From positions 1,178,001-1,242,000 of the forward strand of contig NC_016894.1 of assembly GCF_000247605.1 (NCBI RefSeq): a stretch of DNA of 64,000 nucleotides, read 5' to 3'. The notes below the pieces were generated by a model. That model worked only from the letters and a program-made list of their open reading frames with translations, was not told where the DNA came from and did no database searches. Origin of the DNA: Acetobacterium woodii DSM 1030. GTDB lineage: Bacteria > Bacillota > Clostridia > Eubacteriales > Eubacteriaceae. Positions 53,159 through 61,391 of the stretch are shown piece after piece. Position 1 is the stretch's first letter; each line of letters opens with the position of its first letter. The translations under genes and the position numbers were made by a program.

Positions 53159-54502
53159 ATGTCGGCTTTTAAGAATACTGCTCCGATTATCTGGTTACTT
53201 ATTTCAATCGCCGTATTTATTGGCGGGATGATCATGTTATTGGATATTAAACTGGCCTGGGACATAATCATCACGGGAATATCGATTATGTTGATTATCA
53301 TTGGAGTTATGTATTTAGTAGCTATTTTTTTGCCGAAAAACGAAAGTAAGTTTAAGGTCTTGGGAATCGGTTTACTTTGTATCATCGGAGGAATTTTCAC
53401 CTACGTATATCCGCAATTTTTAAAAGGGCCATTCAGTTTTGCAATCGGAATGTTAGGCGTGATTATTGGCTTATTTATCTTTTTGAGTAGTTTGAAATTA
53501 AAACATGACGGTGCGCCGTGGGTGAGTACACTGTTGATTGCCCTTATTTATATCGGATTAGGAATCGATATGGCTTTTTTTGCCACAAAAGGTCGGATTT
53601 TCGGGATTGTTTTTGGCGTTTACCTGATTTTTTTTGCGTTGAATATTTTTGGCGATGCTTTGGTCAGCTTGATGAAACACAATCATGGGGCCCAAAAAGC
53701 CAAAAAGCATATCCGGGTAACCTTACCCTTGGTTGTGGCCGCTTTTTTGCCGATGCGGATGTTAAAAAAAGTAAATCAATTGGTTGCCGAAGAACCGGAT
53801 GCATTATTGCTGCTTGCGGATCATTCGGTGGAACAAACGACTGATATGGAAATTTTTATCCATACCAGCGCAGGTTTAATCCCCGGGATGGGACATGTTG
53901 ATGTTTTGTTGGGGGAACAGGTATACAGTTATGGGAATTATGATAATTCGACCTGGAAACTGGGGGGCTTTTTAGCTGATGGCGTTTTGGTTGAAATGCC
54001 CAAAGATGCGCATATTCAACAAGCTTTAAAGGTCGAAAAGAAAATATTGATGGGGTATGGTTTATCACTGACACCTGAACAAAAAAAGGGAGTTCATGCT
54101 AAACTCGATCAGTTATTGGCTGAAGTTGTTGTTTGGGAGCCATTAGCAGAACAGGCGGATAAAGGTAAAATTGCCGGTAACCCAACGGATTATGTTGACG
54201 CTTCCAGTCAACTGTATAATGATGCCGGAGCGCGTTTTTACAAGTTCCAACAAGGCAATGAATTTAAGACCTATTATGCCTTGGGTACCAACTGCGTTAA
54301 ATTAGTGGATACCATTGTCGGTAAAACCGGGATTGATTTGATTAAGATAAATGGGATTATTACACCCGGTGCCTATTTAGATTATTTAGATCGGCTTTAT
54401 GACCGAGGCGATTCAATTGTGGTATCGCGAACGTTGTATCAGGATATTGAAAATAACCTGGAAACCGATCAATTGCCAACCCCGGCATCGAAGCCAATTT
54501 GA
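53159..54502 (+). CDS. membrane protein, DUF308/HdeD-like N-terminus with soluble C-terminal domain
   Basis: A 447-residue protein. About six hydrophobic helices lie within residues 8-170, arranged like DUF308 (HdeD) proteins. The soluble remainder starts near RVTLPLVVAAFLPMR and contains FIHTSAGLIPGMGHVDVLLG, VYSYGNYDNSTW and ALGTNCVKLVDTIVGKTG. The conserved-looking His and Cys in that part recall papain-like or NlpC/DUF4105-type hydrolases, but this is not certain. Function unknown. GGGGGTGGGG precedes the ATG. Confidence 0.7.
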   Translation: MSAFKNTAPIIWLLISIAVFIGGMIMLLDIKLAWDIIITGISIMLIIIGVMYLVAIFLPKNESKFKVLGIGLLCIIGGIFTYVYPQFLKGPFSFAIGMLGVIIGLFIFLSSLKLKHDGAPWVSTLLIALIYIGLGIDMAFFATKGRIFGIVFGVYLIFFALNIFGDALVSLMKHNHGAQKAKKHIRVTLPLVVAAFLPMRMLKKVNQLVAEEPDALLLLADHSVEQTTDMEIFIHTSAGLIPGMGHVDVLLGEQVYSYGNYDNSTWKLGGFLADGVLVEMPKDAHIQQALKVEKKILMGYGLSLTPEQKKGVHAKLDQLLAEVVVWEPLAEQADKGKIAGNPTDYVDASSQLYNDAGARFYKFQQGNEFKTYYALGTNCVKLVDTIVGKTGIDLIKINGIITPGAYLDYLDRLYDRGDSIVVSRTLYQDIENNLETDQLPTPASKPI

Positions 54503-54545
54503 GAATTGTGGAAAATACATGGAGTAATCGTGGCAGGATAAAAAG

Positions 54546-55202
54546 CTATAAAAGCTTGAAATGATTATTTTTGTATTCGATCACCGCTTCTTTTTTAAGC
54601 TTTGAAAGAACCCGGGATAAAGCACTGCGATCAACACATAAAAAATCAGCTAATTCATTGCGGCTAAAGGGAATTTCGAATTCGAGATTGCCTTTTTTTT
54701 CGGCCTGAAGGGAAAGATACGAAAGGATTTTATCTTCAATGGTCCGTAATGACAGTAATTGATTTTTACTGCTGAGGAGAATGTTTTTTCGGGCCAGAAT
54801 TTTTAACAGGTTTTCGATCAGGTGATTATGAAAAATACAACTATTTGGGCAAGTGGTGATAATTCGATCGATGCCCAGAAATAGAATTGTGGCATTGGTT
54901 TTAGCAATAACCGTTACAGGGCTTTCAGGAATGCCGGCACTGGCAAAAGATTCGCCAAAAATATGGCTGGGATTTAATTCGGTTAAAATCGAACGGTTGC
55001 CATAAAAGTCTTCATGAATAATTTGGACTTCACCGGACAAGATGACGCCAACCGCAGTCACTGGTTGACCGGTAAGTAAAATGATCTCACCGCGAGCATA
55101 TTTTTTTTGATCACTGCCCAGGCATTCCAGCATGGCAGACAGATTTTCATTGATGCCTTCAAATAAAGTAACTTTTTTTAAAATTTCTAAATTATTATTC
55201 AT
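54546..55202 (-). CDS. Crp/Fnr-family transcriptional regulator
   Basis: A 218-residue regulator. The N-terminal cyclic-nucleotide-binding-like barrel (EIILLTGQPVTAVGVILSGEVQII) is followed by a C-terminal helix-turn-helix, FSRNELADFLCVDRSALSRVLSKL. The start at 55202 follows AAAGGA; the open frame reaches 55274 without a ribosome site. Cys pairs at TTCPNSC could hold a redox or metal signal, unlike a cAMP-binding Crp. It is divergent from a ferredoxin-like gene and has a palindrome in its own leader (55217-55230). Confidence 0.9.
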   Translation of the reverse strand: MNNNLEILKKVTLFEGINENLSAMLECLGSDQKKYARGEIILLTGQPVTAVGVILSGEVQIIHEDFYGNRSILTELNPSHIFGESFASAGIPESPVTVIAKTNATILFLGIDRIITTCPNSCIFHNHLIENLLKILARKNILLSSKNQLLSLRTIEDKILSYLSLQAEKKGNLEFEIPFSRNELADFLCVDRSALSRVLSKLKKEAVIEYKNNHFKLL

Positions 55203-55216
55203 TATTTTCCTTTGAT

Positions 55217-55230
55217 GTTGCATATGCAAC
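55217..55230. promoter_or_regulatory. perfect palindrome upstream of the Crp/Fnr gene
   Basis: GTTGCATATGCAAC is a perfect 14-bp palindrome 15 bases before the regulator start. It is a plausible autoregulatory site. On the other side of the gap, TGATATC occurs twice (55279-55285 and 55292-55298), 13 bases apart, before the divergent gene. Confidence 0.55.
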
Positions 55231-55312
55231 GGTAGTTTTGGGTAGATTATATTATGATTGAGACAAGAAATCAAGACATGATATCAAAATATGATATCGC
55301 AAGGAGGAAAAA

Positions 55313-56104
55313 ATGATCCGAAAAATAATTACCATAGATGAACAAAAATGCAACGGTTGTGGGCTTTGTGCCGAAGCTTGCCACGAAGGGGCCATTGGCA
55401 TGGTGAATGGGGTAGCGACGTTATTGCGCGATGATTATTGTGACGGACTGGGAGATTGTCTGCCAAGCTGTCCAACCGGAGCGATTACTTTTGTCGAGCG
55501 GGAAGCCGCCGCTTATGACGAGGCCGCGGTCCTCGCTAATGCCCAAAAGAAAGCCGCCAGCCAAGCGGATCACGGCAAAAAATCGGGCGGATGTCCCGGC
55601 AGTCAGGCAAAAACTATTGCTCGTGAAACCGTAACTGAGCAAGAGCCTTTGGCCTGTGGATGCCCCGGTTCATCATCCCAAACGATTGTCAGAGAAAATC
55701 CCAAAGGCGCAGAAGAACAGCCGGTAGCAGCACCCGAATCACAGCTAAGACAATGGCCGGTGCAAATTAAATTGGTGCCGGTAACGGCGCCTTACTTTAA
55801 CGGAGCACATCTGCTAATTGCTGCTGATTGCACAGCTTATGCCTTTGCTGACTTCCATGATCGTTTTATTAAAAATAAAATTACGCTGATTGGCTGTCCT
55901 AAACTGGACGCGATTAATTATGCCGAGAAGCTTACCGAAATCTTGAAACTAAATGAGATCAAAAGTATTACCGTGGTACGAATGGAAGTCCCCTGCTGCG
56001 GTGGAATTACTCAGGCCGTAACGACCGCACTTAAAGATTCCGGAAAAATGATTCCGTGGCAAGTCGTGACCATCAGTACCGATGGAAAAGTAATTGAAGA
56101 TTAA
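55313..56104 (+). CDS. 4Fe-4S ferredoxin-like protein with C-terminal CCGG domain
   Basis: A 263-residue protein. The N-terminus carries a ferredoxin motif CNGCGLCAEAC and a second cluster site CDGLGDCLPSC. The linker has two copies of a GCPGS-x3-TI-x-RE motif, with Cys (near residues 95 and 122). The C-terminal part has LIAADCTAYAF, LIGCPKLDA and VPCCGGITQAV, a Cys-rich arrangement seen in proteins beside Crp/Fnr regulators and hybrid-cluster enzymes. Its partner here is unknown. AAGGAGG precedes the ATG. Confidence 0.85.
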   Translation: MIRKIITIDEQKCNGCGLCAEACHEGAIGMVNGVATLLRDDYCDGLGDCLPSCPTGAITFVEREAAAYDEAAVLANAQKKAASQADHGKKSGGCPGSQAKTIARETVTEQEPLACGCPGSSSQTIVRENPKGAEEQPVAAPESQLRQWPVQIKLVPVTAPYFNGAHLLIAADCTAYAFADFHDRFIKNKITLIGCPKLDAINYAEKLTEILKLNEIKSITVVRMEVPCCGGITQAVTTALKDSGKMIPWQVVTISTDGKVIED

Positions 56105-56113
56105 TTGACTAAG

Positions 56114-56284
56114 TAGGCAATTGCGAAATTAAAAAATATCGAACAACGGTTGCTTTGGGTGCAGTTTCCACAAACGATTTCGTAACGTGTAGGCGAACAG
56201 TTCATCGAACTGTCCGCCGTACAGTGTAGAAATTGTTTGGTGCGAAACGGAGCCCAAAGCTCATGGCATTTTCGCAATTACCTA
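56114..56284 (+). mobile_element. 171-bp palindromic MITE-like element, copy 4
   Basis: Ends are TAGGCAATTGCGAAA and TTTTCGCAATTACCTA, same orientation as copies 1 and 2. Flanks TTAATTGACTAAG (56101-56113) and TTAATCGATAAAG (56285-56297) match at 10 of 13, an older or imperfect target duplication. The left flank overlaps the stop codon of the ferredoxin-like gene. Confidence 0.88.
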
Positions 56285-56314
56285 TTAATCGATAAAGATT
56301 GAGAGGTAGAAAAA

Positions 56315-56659
56315 ATGGGAAAAAATTATATTAAGAATATTGATCTCGCGGAAGTATTAACGATGGTAGATCTTGTTTTGTATCAGGACAAACAGATTGT
56401 CAGTAAAACATTAGTTCAGTCATCCGCTTTAAGTTTAACTTTATTTGCTTTTGATAAAGATGAAGAAATTAGCTCACACGCATCGGATGGCGATGCAATG
56501 ATTATTGCGCTTGATGGCGAAGGCGAAATTACCATTGCGGATGAAAAATTCGTTGTCAAAAAGGGCGAAACAATTGTGATGCCAGCCAATAAACCACATG
56601 CCGTTTATGCCCAAGAACCGTTTAAAATGTTGCTGATCGTTGTTTTTCCGCAGGAATAA
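56315..56659 (+). CDS. cupin-domain protein
   Basis: A 114-residue single cupin barrel. The first motif is ISSHASDGDAMIIALDGEGEI and the second is KKGETIVMPANKPHAVYA. Metal-binding His/Glu positions are only partly kept in motif 1. Small cupins of this type are often metal- or ligand-binding proteins of unknown substrate. GAGAGGTAG precedes the ATG. Confidence 0.85.
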   Translation: MGKNYIKNIDLAEVLTMVDLVLYQDKQIVSKTLVQSSALSLTLFAFDKDEEISSHASDGDAMIIALDGEGEITIADEKFVVKKGETIVMPANKPHAVYAQEPFKMLLIVVFPQE

Positions 56660-56728
56660 GAGCAAAATAAAATACCAGAAAAAAAACGATACCTAAAGTA
56701 AGAGCAAAAATTTGTGTTTTTAATATTC

Positions 56729-56768
56729 AGACATATCTCAAATTTAAATGAGGTATGTCTTTTTTTTG
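56729..56768 (+). terminator. intrinsic terminator after the cupin gene
   Basis: AGACATATCTCA (56729-56740) pairs with TGAGGTATGTCT (56749-56760), one mismatch, then eight T. The remaining 180 bases up to the cooC promoter show no gene. Confidence 0.9.
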
Positions 56769-56957
56769 ATGAGGGGGCGTCGAAGGGGCGTCGTTCAGTT
56801 AAGGAATAAAAATTGCTGAAAATCTTTTTTTTAAGATTTATCAGGAAGATTTTAAGCATAAAATTGCCGTCATTCCTATTGTTTCGTAAACCTTTACAAA
56901 AATTTGATTGTTTTTATAAAACTGGTCTTAATTTGAGCTTTAGACGATAAAGTTCTG

Positions 56958-56986
56958 TTGTAAAATCAGAATGATTATGATATGAT
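56958..56986 (+). promoter_or_regulatory. promoter of cooC
   Basis: TTGTAA (56958-56963) and TATGAT (56981-56986) are 17 bases apart, giving an expected start near 56993 and a leader of about 115 nt. Confidence 0.65.
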
Positions 56987-56996
56987 AGCCCTGTCG

Positions 56997-57014
56997 ATAC
57001 ATATATATACAAGT
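56997..57014 (+). promoter_or_regulatory. 18-bp operator-like motif, site B
   Basis: ATACATATATATACAAGT lies just after the expected start and is flanked by TGTCG and CGACA, which form an outer inverted repeat. It aligns with site A before the FmdE gene and site C before acsD. Confidence 0.7.
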
Positions 57015-57109
57015 CGACAAAATACGAATTTTTCCTGTTGAAAAGTCGGTGATAATAACATACACTGATTAAGAAATTCGACCGGGAAATGATAACGGAG
57101 GAAAATATT

Positions 57110-57895
57110 ATGGCTTTTAACATTGCAGTTGCTGGTAAGGGTGGGGTTGGTAAAACAAGTCTTACCGGTATGCTTATTGAATACTTAGTTGCTGAAGGCC
57201 TCGGGCCAATTTTGGCAGTAGATGCTGACGCGAATGCAAACCTTAATGAAGTGCTGGGGGAAGAAGTGGATCTTTCCATTGGTGAAATCAAAGAAGAAGT
57301 TAATCATGCGGAGATGAACGGGATACCATTATCGCCAGGCGTAACAAAAGCGGATTTTCTGCAATTACGACTTAATCAGGCGGTTGCCGAAGGAAATGGT
57401 TACGATCTTCTGGTTATGGGACGAAGCCAAGGTGCTGGTTGCTACTGTTATGTAAATGGCATCTTAAAAAATCAGTTGGATATTTTAGCCAAAAATTATC
57501 AATATATCATTGTTGATAACGAAGCCGGAATGGAACATTTAAGTCGCGGGACCTTAGGAAAAATTGATATGCTTATCTTAGTAAGTGACTGTTCACGTCG
57601 GGGGATTCAAGCGGTTGGCCGGATCAAAGAATTGGTTGCGGAACTTAACCTTAAAGTACCAGTGATTAAACTCATTGTTAACCGGGCCCCAGATGGTGTT
57701 TTAAATGAAGGAACAGCTGAAGAAATAAAAAAACAGGATTTGGATTTAATTGGAGTGGTGCCATTGGATCAAAATGTTTTTGAATTTGATGCTTATGGTA
57801 AACCATTAGTTCAATTACCAGCGGATTCACCGGCAAAAATGGCACTACGCGATATTGTTGATAAATTAGAAATCATTAAAAACAGTAAAAAATAA
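57110..57895 (+). CDS. cooC: CooC-type ATPase for CODH/ACS nickel maturation
   Basis: A 261-residue MinD-like ATPase. The deviant Walker A is GKGGVGKTS at 9-17, then DADANANLNEVLG. The metal-binding C-x-C pair is C111 and C113 (GAGCYCYVNG), and DNEAGMEHLSRG follows. CooC proteins use ATP for nickel insertion into carbon monoxide dehydrogenase or acetyl-CoA synthase. The start at 57110 has GGAGG; ATG 57089 lies before that site. It heads the acs region, 65 bases before acsV. Confidence 0.95.
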   Translation: MAFNIAVAGKGGVGKTSLTGMLIEYLVAEGLGPILAVDADANANLNEVLGEEVDLSIGEIKEEVNHAEMNGIPLSPGVTKADFLQLRLNQAVAEGNGYDLLVMGRSQGAGCYCYVNGILKNQLDILAKNYQYIIVDNEAGMEHLSRGTLGKIDMLILVSDCSRRGIQAVGRIKELVAELNLKVPVIKLIVNRAPDGVLNEGTAEEIKKQDLDLIGVVPLDQNVFEFDAYGKPLVQLPADSPAKMALRDIVDKLEIIKNSKK

Positions 57896-57960
57896 ACAAA
57901 ATTATGTGGACTGACACTCAGTTCTTTAAAAGGAAAATTGCGGAAAAGGGGAGATGTTAA

Positions 57961-59886
57961 ATGAATAAGGTACGATTCAAAATAAAAGGGAAACGGGCAG
58001 TTGAATTAGTTGCCAGAGATGATGAGAATTTACTGGAAGCGGCCAGACGAGCAGGTGTGATGATCGATTCGCCGTGTAGCGGAAATGCTACTTGTGGCAA
58101 ATGTAAAGTAAAGATTGAATCTGGCCATGTTAAAACAGAAAAAAACAGACATATTTCTGAAGATGAAGCAGCGCAAGGGATTGTTCTGGCATGTAATTCA
58201 ACAATTATCGATGATATTGAGGTAGACGTCCCCGATTTAGCATCTTCTTTTGTAAACGAAATGCAAATCACTGATCTATCAAACAATGAAAATAAGAATA
58301 TTAAATACGTTCGTAAGAAAATGATTAGAGAAGGCATGACTAATGCCAGTCGGCTTTGGTCAGAAATTATTCAGTTGCCTTGTCCCACGATTGAAGATAG
58401 CAGTGCGGATGAAGAACGGTTAAAGCTTTATTTTAAACACAATCTTGGTTATGAAGATATCGCTATCAGTTTAAATGTGATCAAAAAGTTGCCTGATGTG
58501 TTTCGAAAAAATGACTTTTTAATTGAAGTTGTTTATTTAAAACGCCGAGAAATAGCCGAAATATTGGATGTTAAACCGGCTAACGGTGAAAAAACGGTTT
58601 TATATGGAATTGCCCTGGATATCGGAACAACTTCGGTTTCAGCTTGTTTGGTTGACATGAATTCCAATGAAATTTTAACCAAAGCCTCGATGGGGAATGC
58701 TCAGGTTAAATATGGCGCTGATGTGATTAACCGGATTGTTTATTCCGAAAAACCAGGAGGACTGGAAAATCTTCGTCGAGCGATTGTTGATGAAAGTATC
58801 AACGGTCTAATTGAAAAAATGGTAAAAACGGTCGGAATCACCAAAGAAGACATCTACGAAGTTTGTGCGGCGGGAAACACCACCATGAACCATCTTTTAC
58901 TGGGTGTGAATCCGGATTATTTACGAAGAGAGCCTTTTATTCCGGCGATTAATGATATTCCGGAAATGAAATGCGCCGATTTAGGAATTCATGTTAATCC
59001 CGAAGGTAAAATTTATTTAGCGCCATCAGTGGCCAGCTATGTCGGTGGCGATATCACCGCCGGTTTATTTGCCGTACCGGTTTGGATGCGAGAAGACTTT
59101 ACGATGTTGGTGGATCTGGGCACCAATGGCGAAATTGTTTTTGGAAATAAAGATTTTTTAATGACATGTGCCTGTTCAGCCGGTCCGGCCTTTGAAGGCG
59201 GCGAAATCAGTTGTGGAACCCGGGCAGTACCGGGAGCCATTGAACAGGTCACGATTAATGATGGTGATCTAAGACCGTTTTATAAGACGATTGGATTGGA
59301 AAGTCCGGTGGGAATCTGTGGTTCCGGTATTATCGATTTAATTTGTGAAATGAAGCGGACGGGTATTATTGATGGCAAAGGTCGGATTGATCGTAGCTTG
59401 AATCATCCGCGGATTAAATTTGATGAGTATGGAATCGGACAGTATTACTTATATTCAAAAGAGTTGGACAATGGATCTAAGGATGTATATATCACAGAAA
59501 TTGACATCGATAGTTTTATTAAAGCAAAAGGGGCCGTTTTTTCAGCCATTTATACATTAATGGAGAGCTTGGATATGTCCATCGACATTTTGCAAAATGT
59601 TTATGTAGCTGGTGGGATCGGAACCAATTTGGATATTGAAAATGCCATTGCCTTGGGAATGTTACCAGACATACCGGTGGATAAATATTATTATATTGGC
59701 AATAGCTCCATGCAGGGATGTTACCTGGCCTTAACCCTCACTGAGGGAAAGGATAAAATTCGTGAAATTTCCCAAAATATGACTTATATGGAATTAAGCG
59801 TTTATCCAAGTTATATGGATGAATTTATATCCGCTTGCTTTATTCCACATACAAACATGAATTTGTTCCCTTCTCTGAAACAATAA
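57961..59886 (+). CDS. acsV: corrinoid protein reactivator (RACo), AcsV
   Basis: A 641-residue protein. The N-terminal 2Fe-2S ferredoxin domain binds its cluster by C39, C45, C48 and C78. A linker and middle domain follow, then a large ASKHA-fold ATPase domain with ALDIGTTSVSACLVD, AAGNTTMNHLLLG, VDLGTNGEI and VAGGIGTNLDIE. It reduces the inactive Co(II) corrinoid iron-sulfur protein (AcsCD) using ATP. GGGGAG precedes the ATG. Length and layout fit the family. Confidence 0.95.
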   Translation: MNKVRFKIKGKRAVELVARDDENLLEAARRAGVMIDSPCSGNATCGKCKVKIESGHVKTEKNRHISEDEAAQGIVLACNSTIIDDIEVDVPDLASSFVNEMQITDLSNNENKNIKYVRKKMIREGMTNASRLWSEIIQLPCPTIEDSSADEERLKLYFKHNLGYEDIAISLNVIKKLPDVFRKNDFLIEVVYLKRREIAEILDVKPANGEKTVLYGIALDIGTTSVSACLVDMNSNEILTKASMGNAQVKYGADVINRIVYSEKPGGLENLRRAIVDESINGLIEKMVKTVGITKEDIYEVCAAGNTTMNHLLLGVNPDYLRREPFIPAINDIPEMKCADLGIHVNPEGKIYLAPSVASYVGGDITAGLFAVPVWMREDFTMLVDLGTNGEIVFGNKDFLMTCACSAGPAFEGGEISCGTRAVPGAIEQVTINDGDLRPFYKTIGLESPVGICGSGIIDLICEMKRTGIIDGKGRIDRSLNHPRIKFDEYGIGQYYLYSKELDNGSKDVYITEIDIDSFIKAKGAVFSAIYTLMESLDMSIDILQNVYVAGGIGTNLDIENAIALGMLPDIPVDKYYYIGNSSMQGCYLALTLTEGKDKIREISQNMTYMELSVYPSYMDEFISACFIPHTNMNLFPSLKQ

Positions 59887-59901
59887 AATAGGAGATTATG
59901 A

Positions 59902-60549
59902 ATGGAAAATACATTACGGGATGAAACCGCGATTGAAGAAAAAAGAAAAGATAAAATACCCTACGAACATTATAAAGGTTTGTTAAAAAATTACGATGCT
60001 GAAACAATATCGCAAAATAGCACCTGTCCATTTAATGCCGAGACCAGTTCGTTTGTTGTCACCGTTATGGGGACTGATTATCGAGTTGCTTATCCGCAAG
60101 GTGATGTAACCGACATGGCAGGCGAAGATTTTGATAACTATAAACTTAAAACCATGATTTTACGCTATCTCATTAACGCCAAAGGGGTCAAAACAACGGG
60201 CGAAAATATTGCTTATCGTGATGTTTCCGGCGGAAATGTCTATTTTGCCTGTTTTGAGGGGCGCTGCTTGAAGCGTTTTGCATTTACCTTTAATTACAAC
60301 ATTGAAGGTTTGAAAAAAGCCATGACAATACTTAATGCCGAACCGCAAAAACCGGGTGATTTGTCCTGGCGTTTTGAAGTCATTAACAACATGTTTATGA
60401 CCGTCATTTTATGGCTTGGTGATGATGAATTTCCACCAGAAGCACAGATTTTATTTGACGCTAATTTTCCCAGTGCCTTTAGTGCCGAAGATATGGCAGT
60501 AATGGGGGATATTTTTATCCCGGCATTAAAAGAGCTGAGCAAAAAATGA
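59902..60549 (+). CDS. DUF3786 domain protein, 1
   Basis: A 215-residue DUF3786 protein. Landmarks are FDNYKLKTMILRYLINAKG, FEGRCLKRFA, PGDLSWRFEV and WLGDDEFPPEAQILFD. Members are encoded next to corrinoid-protein and AcsV genes in acetogens and methanogens; the function is unknown, with a helper role in corrinoid protein loading or activation possible. It lies 15 bases after acsV and overlaps the next gene by ATGA. Confidence 0.9.
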   Translation: MENTLRDETAIEEKRKDKIPYEHYKGLLKNYDAETISQNSTCPFNAETSSFVVTVMGTDYRVAYPQGDVTDMAGEDFDNYKLKTMILRYLINAKGVKTTGENIAYRDVSGGNVYFACFEGRCLKRFAFTFNYNIEGLKKAMTILNAEPQKPGDLSWRFEVINNMFMTVILWLGDDEFPPEAQILFDANFPSAFSAEDMAVMGDIFIPALKELSKK

Positions 60550-61205
60550 TGAAACAATCAAAAATACCAAATATCGATCCTCACTTTTCGGAAAGTAGTT
60601 ATGTTGTCAATCGCGAGCAGTTTAAGAATTATGATCCGGCGGCGATGAGCAAAAATGCCCAATGTAGTTATGATCCGAAAAGTGGAAAATTTGAAGTGAT
60701 GGTTTTAAACGAAATTTATTTTGTTGACTATCCCAGTGGTATTGTACTTGATGCTAAGGGTGAAGAATTTGATAATTATTCGGTTAAGATATTTATTCTC
60801 AGATATTTAATGAATGCAAATGCCCAAGCGAGTACGGAAGAATGGGTTAGTTTTAAAGAATTTCCGGATGGCCCACTATATTATTCGAATTTTCATGCGC
60901 GTTGTCTTCAAGTTTTTGCCCAAATTGGTAATCAAAAGCCCGAGGCCTTAAAAGATTATATGACCGCGCTTCATGCGCAGTCGCTAAAAAAAGGCGATCT
61001 GGCCTGGCGGTTTACGGTAACGCCGGGTTTGGAATTGATTTGGATTTTATGGTTTGGCGACGATGAGTTTGAAGCGGAAGGTCAAATTCTGTTTGATAAA
61101 AAAATAACGAATGTTTTTAATATTAAGGATTTAGCAATTTTAGGGGATGTTTTGATGATTTCCCTGAAAACCTTTACTGTCTCTTTAGACTCTGAAAAAA
61201 AATAG
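60546..61205 (+). CDS. DUF3786 domain protein, 2
   Basis: A 219-residue paralogue of the preceding protein, sharing FDNYSVKIFILRYLMNAN, HARCLQVFA, KGDLAWRF and WFGDDEFEAEGQILFD in the same order. The tandem, translationally coupled arrangement suggests a heterodimer. The catalytic-looking WxGDDEF block is kept in both. Function unknown. Confidence 0.9.
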   Translation: MMKQSKIPNIDPHFSESSYVVNREQFKNYDPAAMSKNAQCSYDPKSGKFEVMVLNEIYFVDYPSGIVLDAKGEEFDNYSVKIFILRYLMNANAQASTEEWVSFKEFPDGPLYYSNFHARCLQVFAQIGNQKPEALKDYMTALHAQSLKKGDLAWRFTVTPGLELIWILWFGDDEFEAEGQILFDKKITNVFNIKDLAILGDVLMISLKTFTVSLDSEKK

Positions 61206-61235
61206 GATAAATTTTAGAAAAATGCCGAAAATTAA

Positions 61236-61265
61236 TTGACAAACTTTTAACTAATAGTGTACAAT
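61236..61265 (+). promoter_or_regulatory. promoter of acsD
   Basis: TTGACA (61236-61241) and TACAAT (61260-61265) are 18 bases apart, about 120 bases before the acsD start. It gives the corrinoid-protein genes their own start site inside the larger cluster. Confidence 0.8.
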
Positions 61266-61271
61266 CTGTGT

Positions 61272-61289
61272 ATACTTATATATACAGGT
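61272..61289 (+). promoter_or_regulatory. 18-bp operator-like motif, site C
   Basis: ATACTTATATATACAGGT begins at the expected transcription start of acsD. It agrees with site A at 15 of 18 positions and with site B at 16 of 18. Confidence 0.7.
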
Positions 61290-61391
61290 AAGAAGCTGTA
61301 AGATATGTAATGGTTTTATTATGGTTTTAAAGTGATGTACTTTGAAATAAATATTTTGAAAAAAGGTAACAGGTTAGGAGGAAACAAAAAA

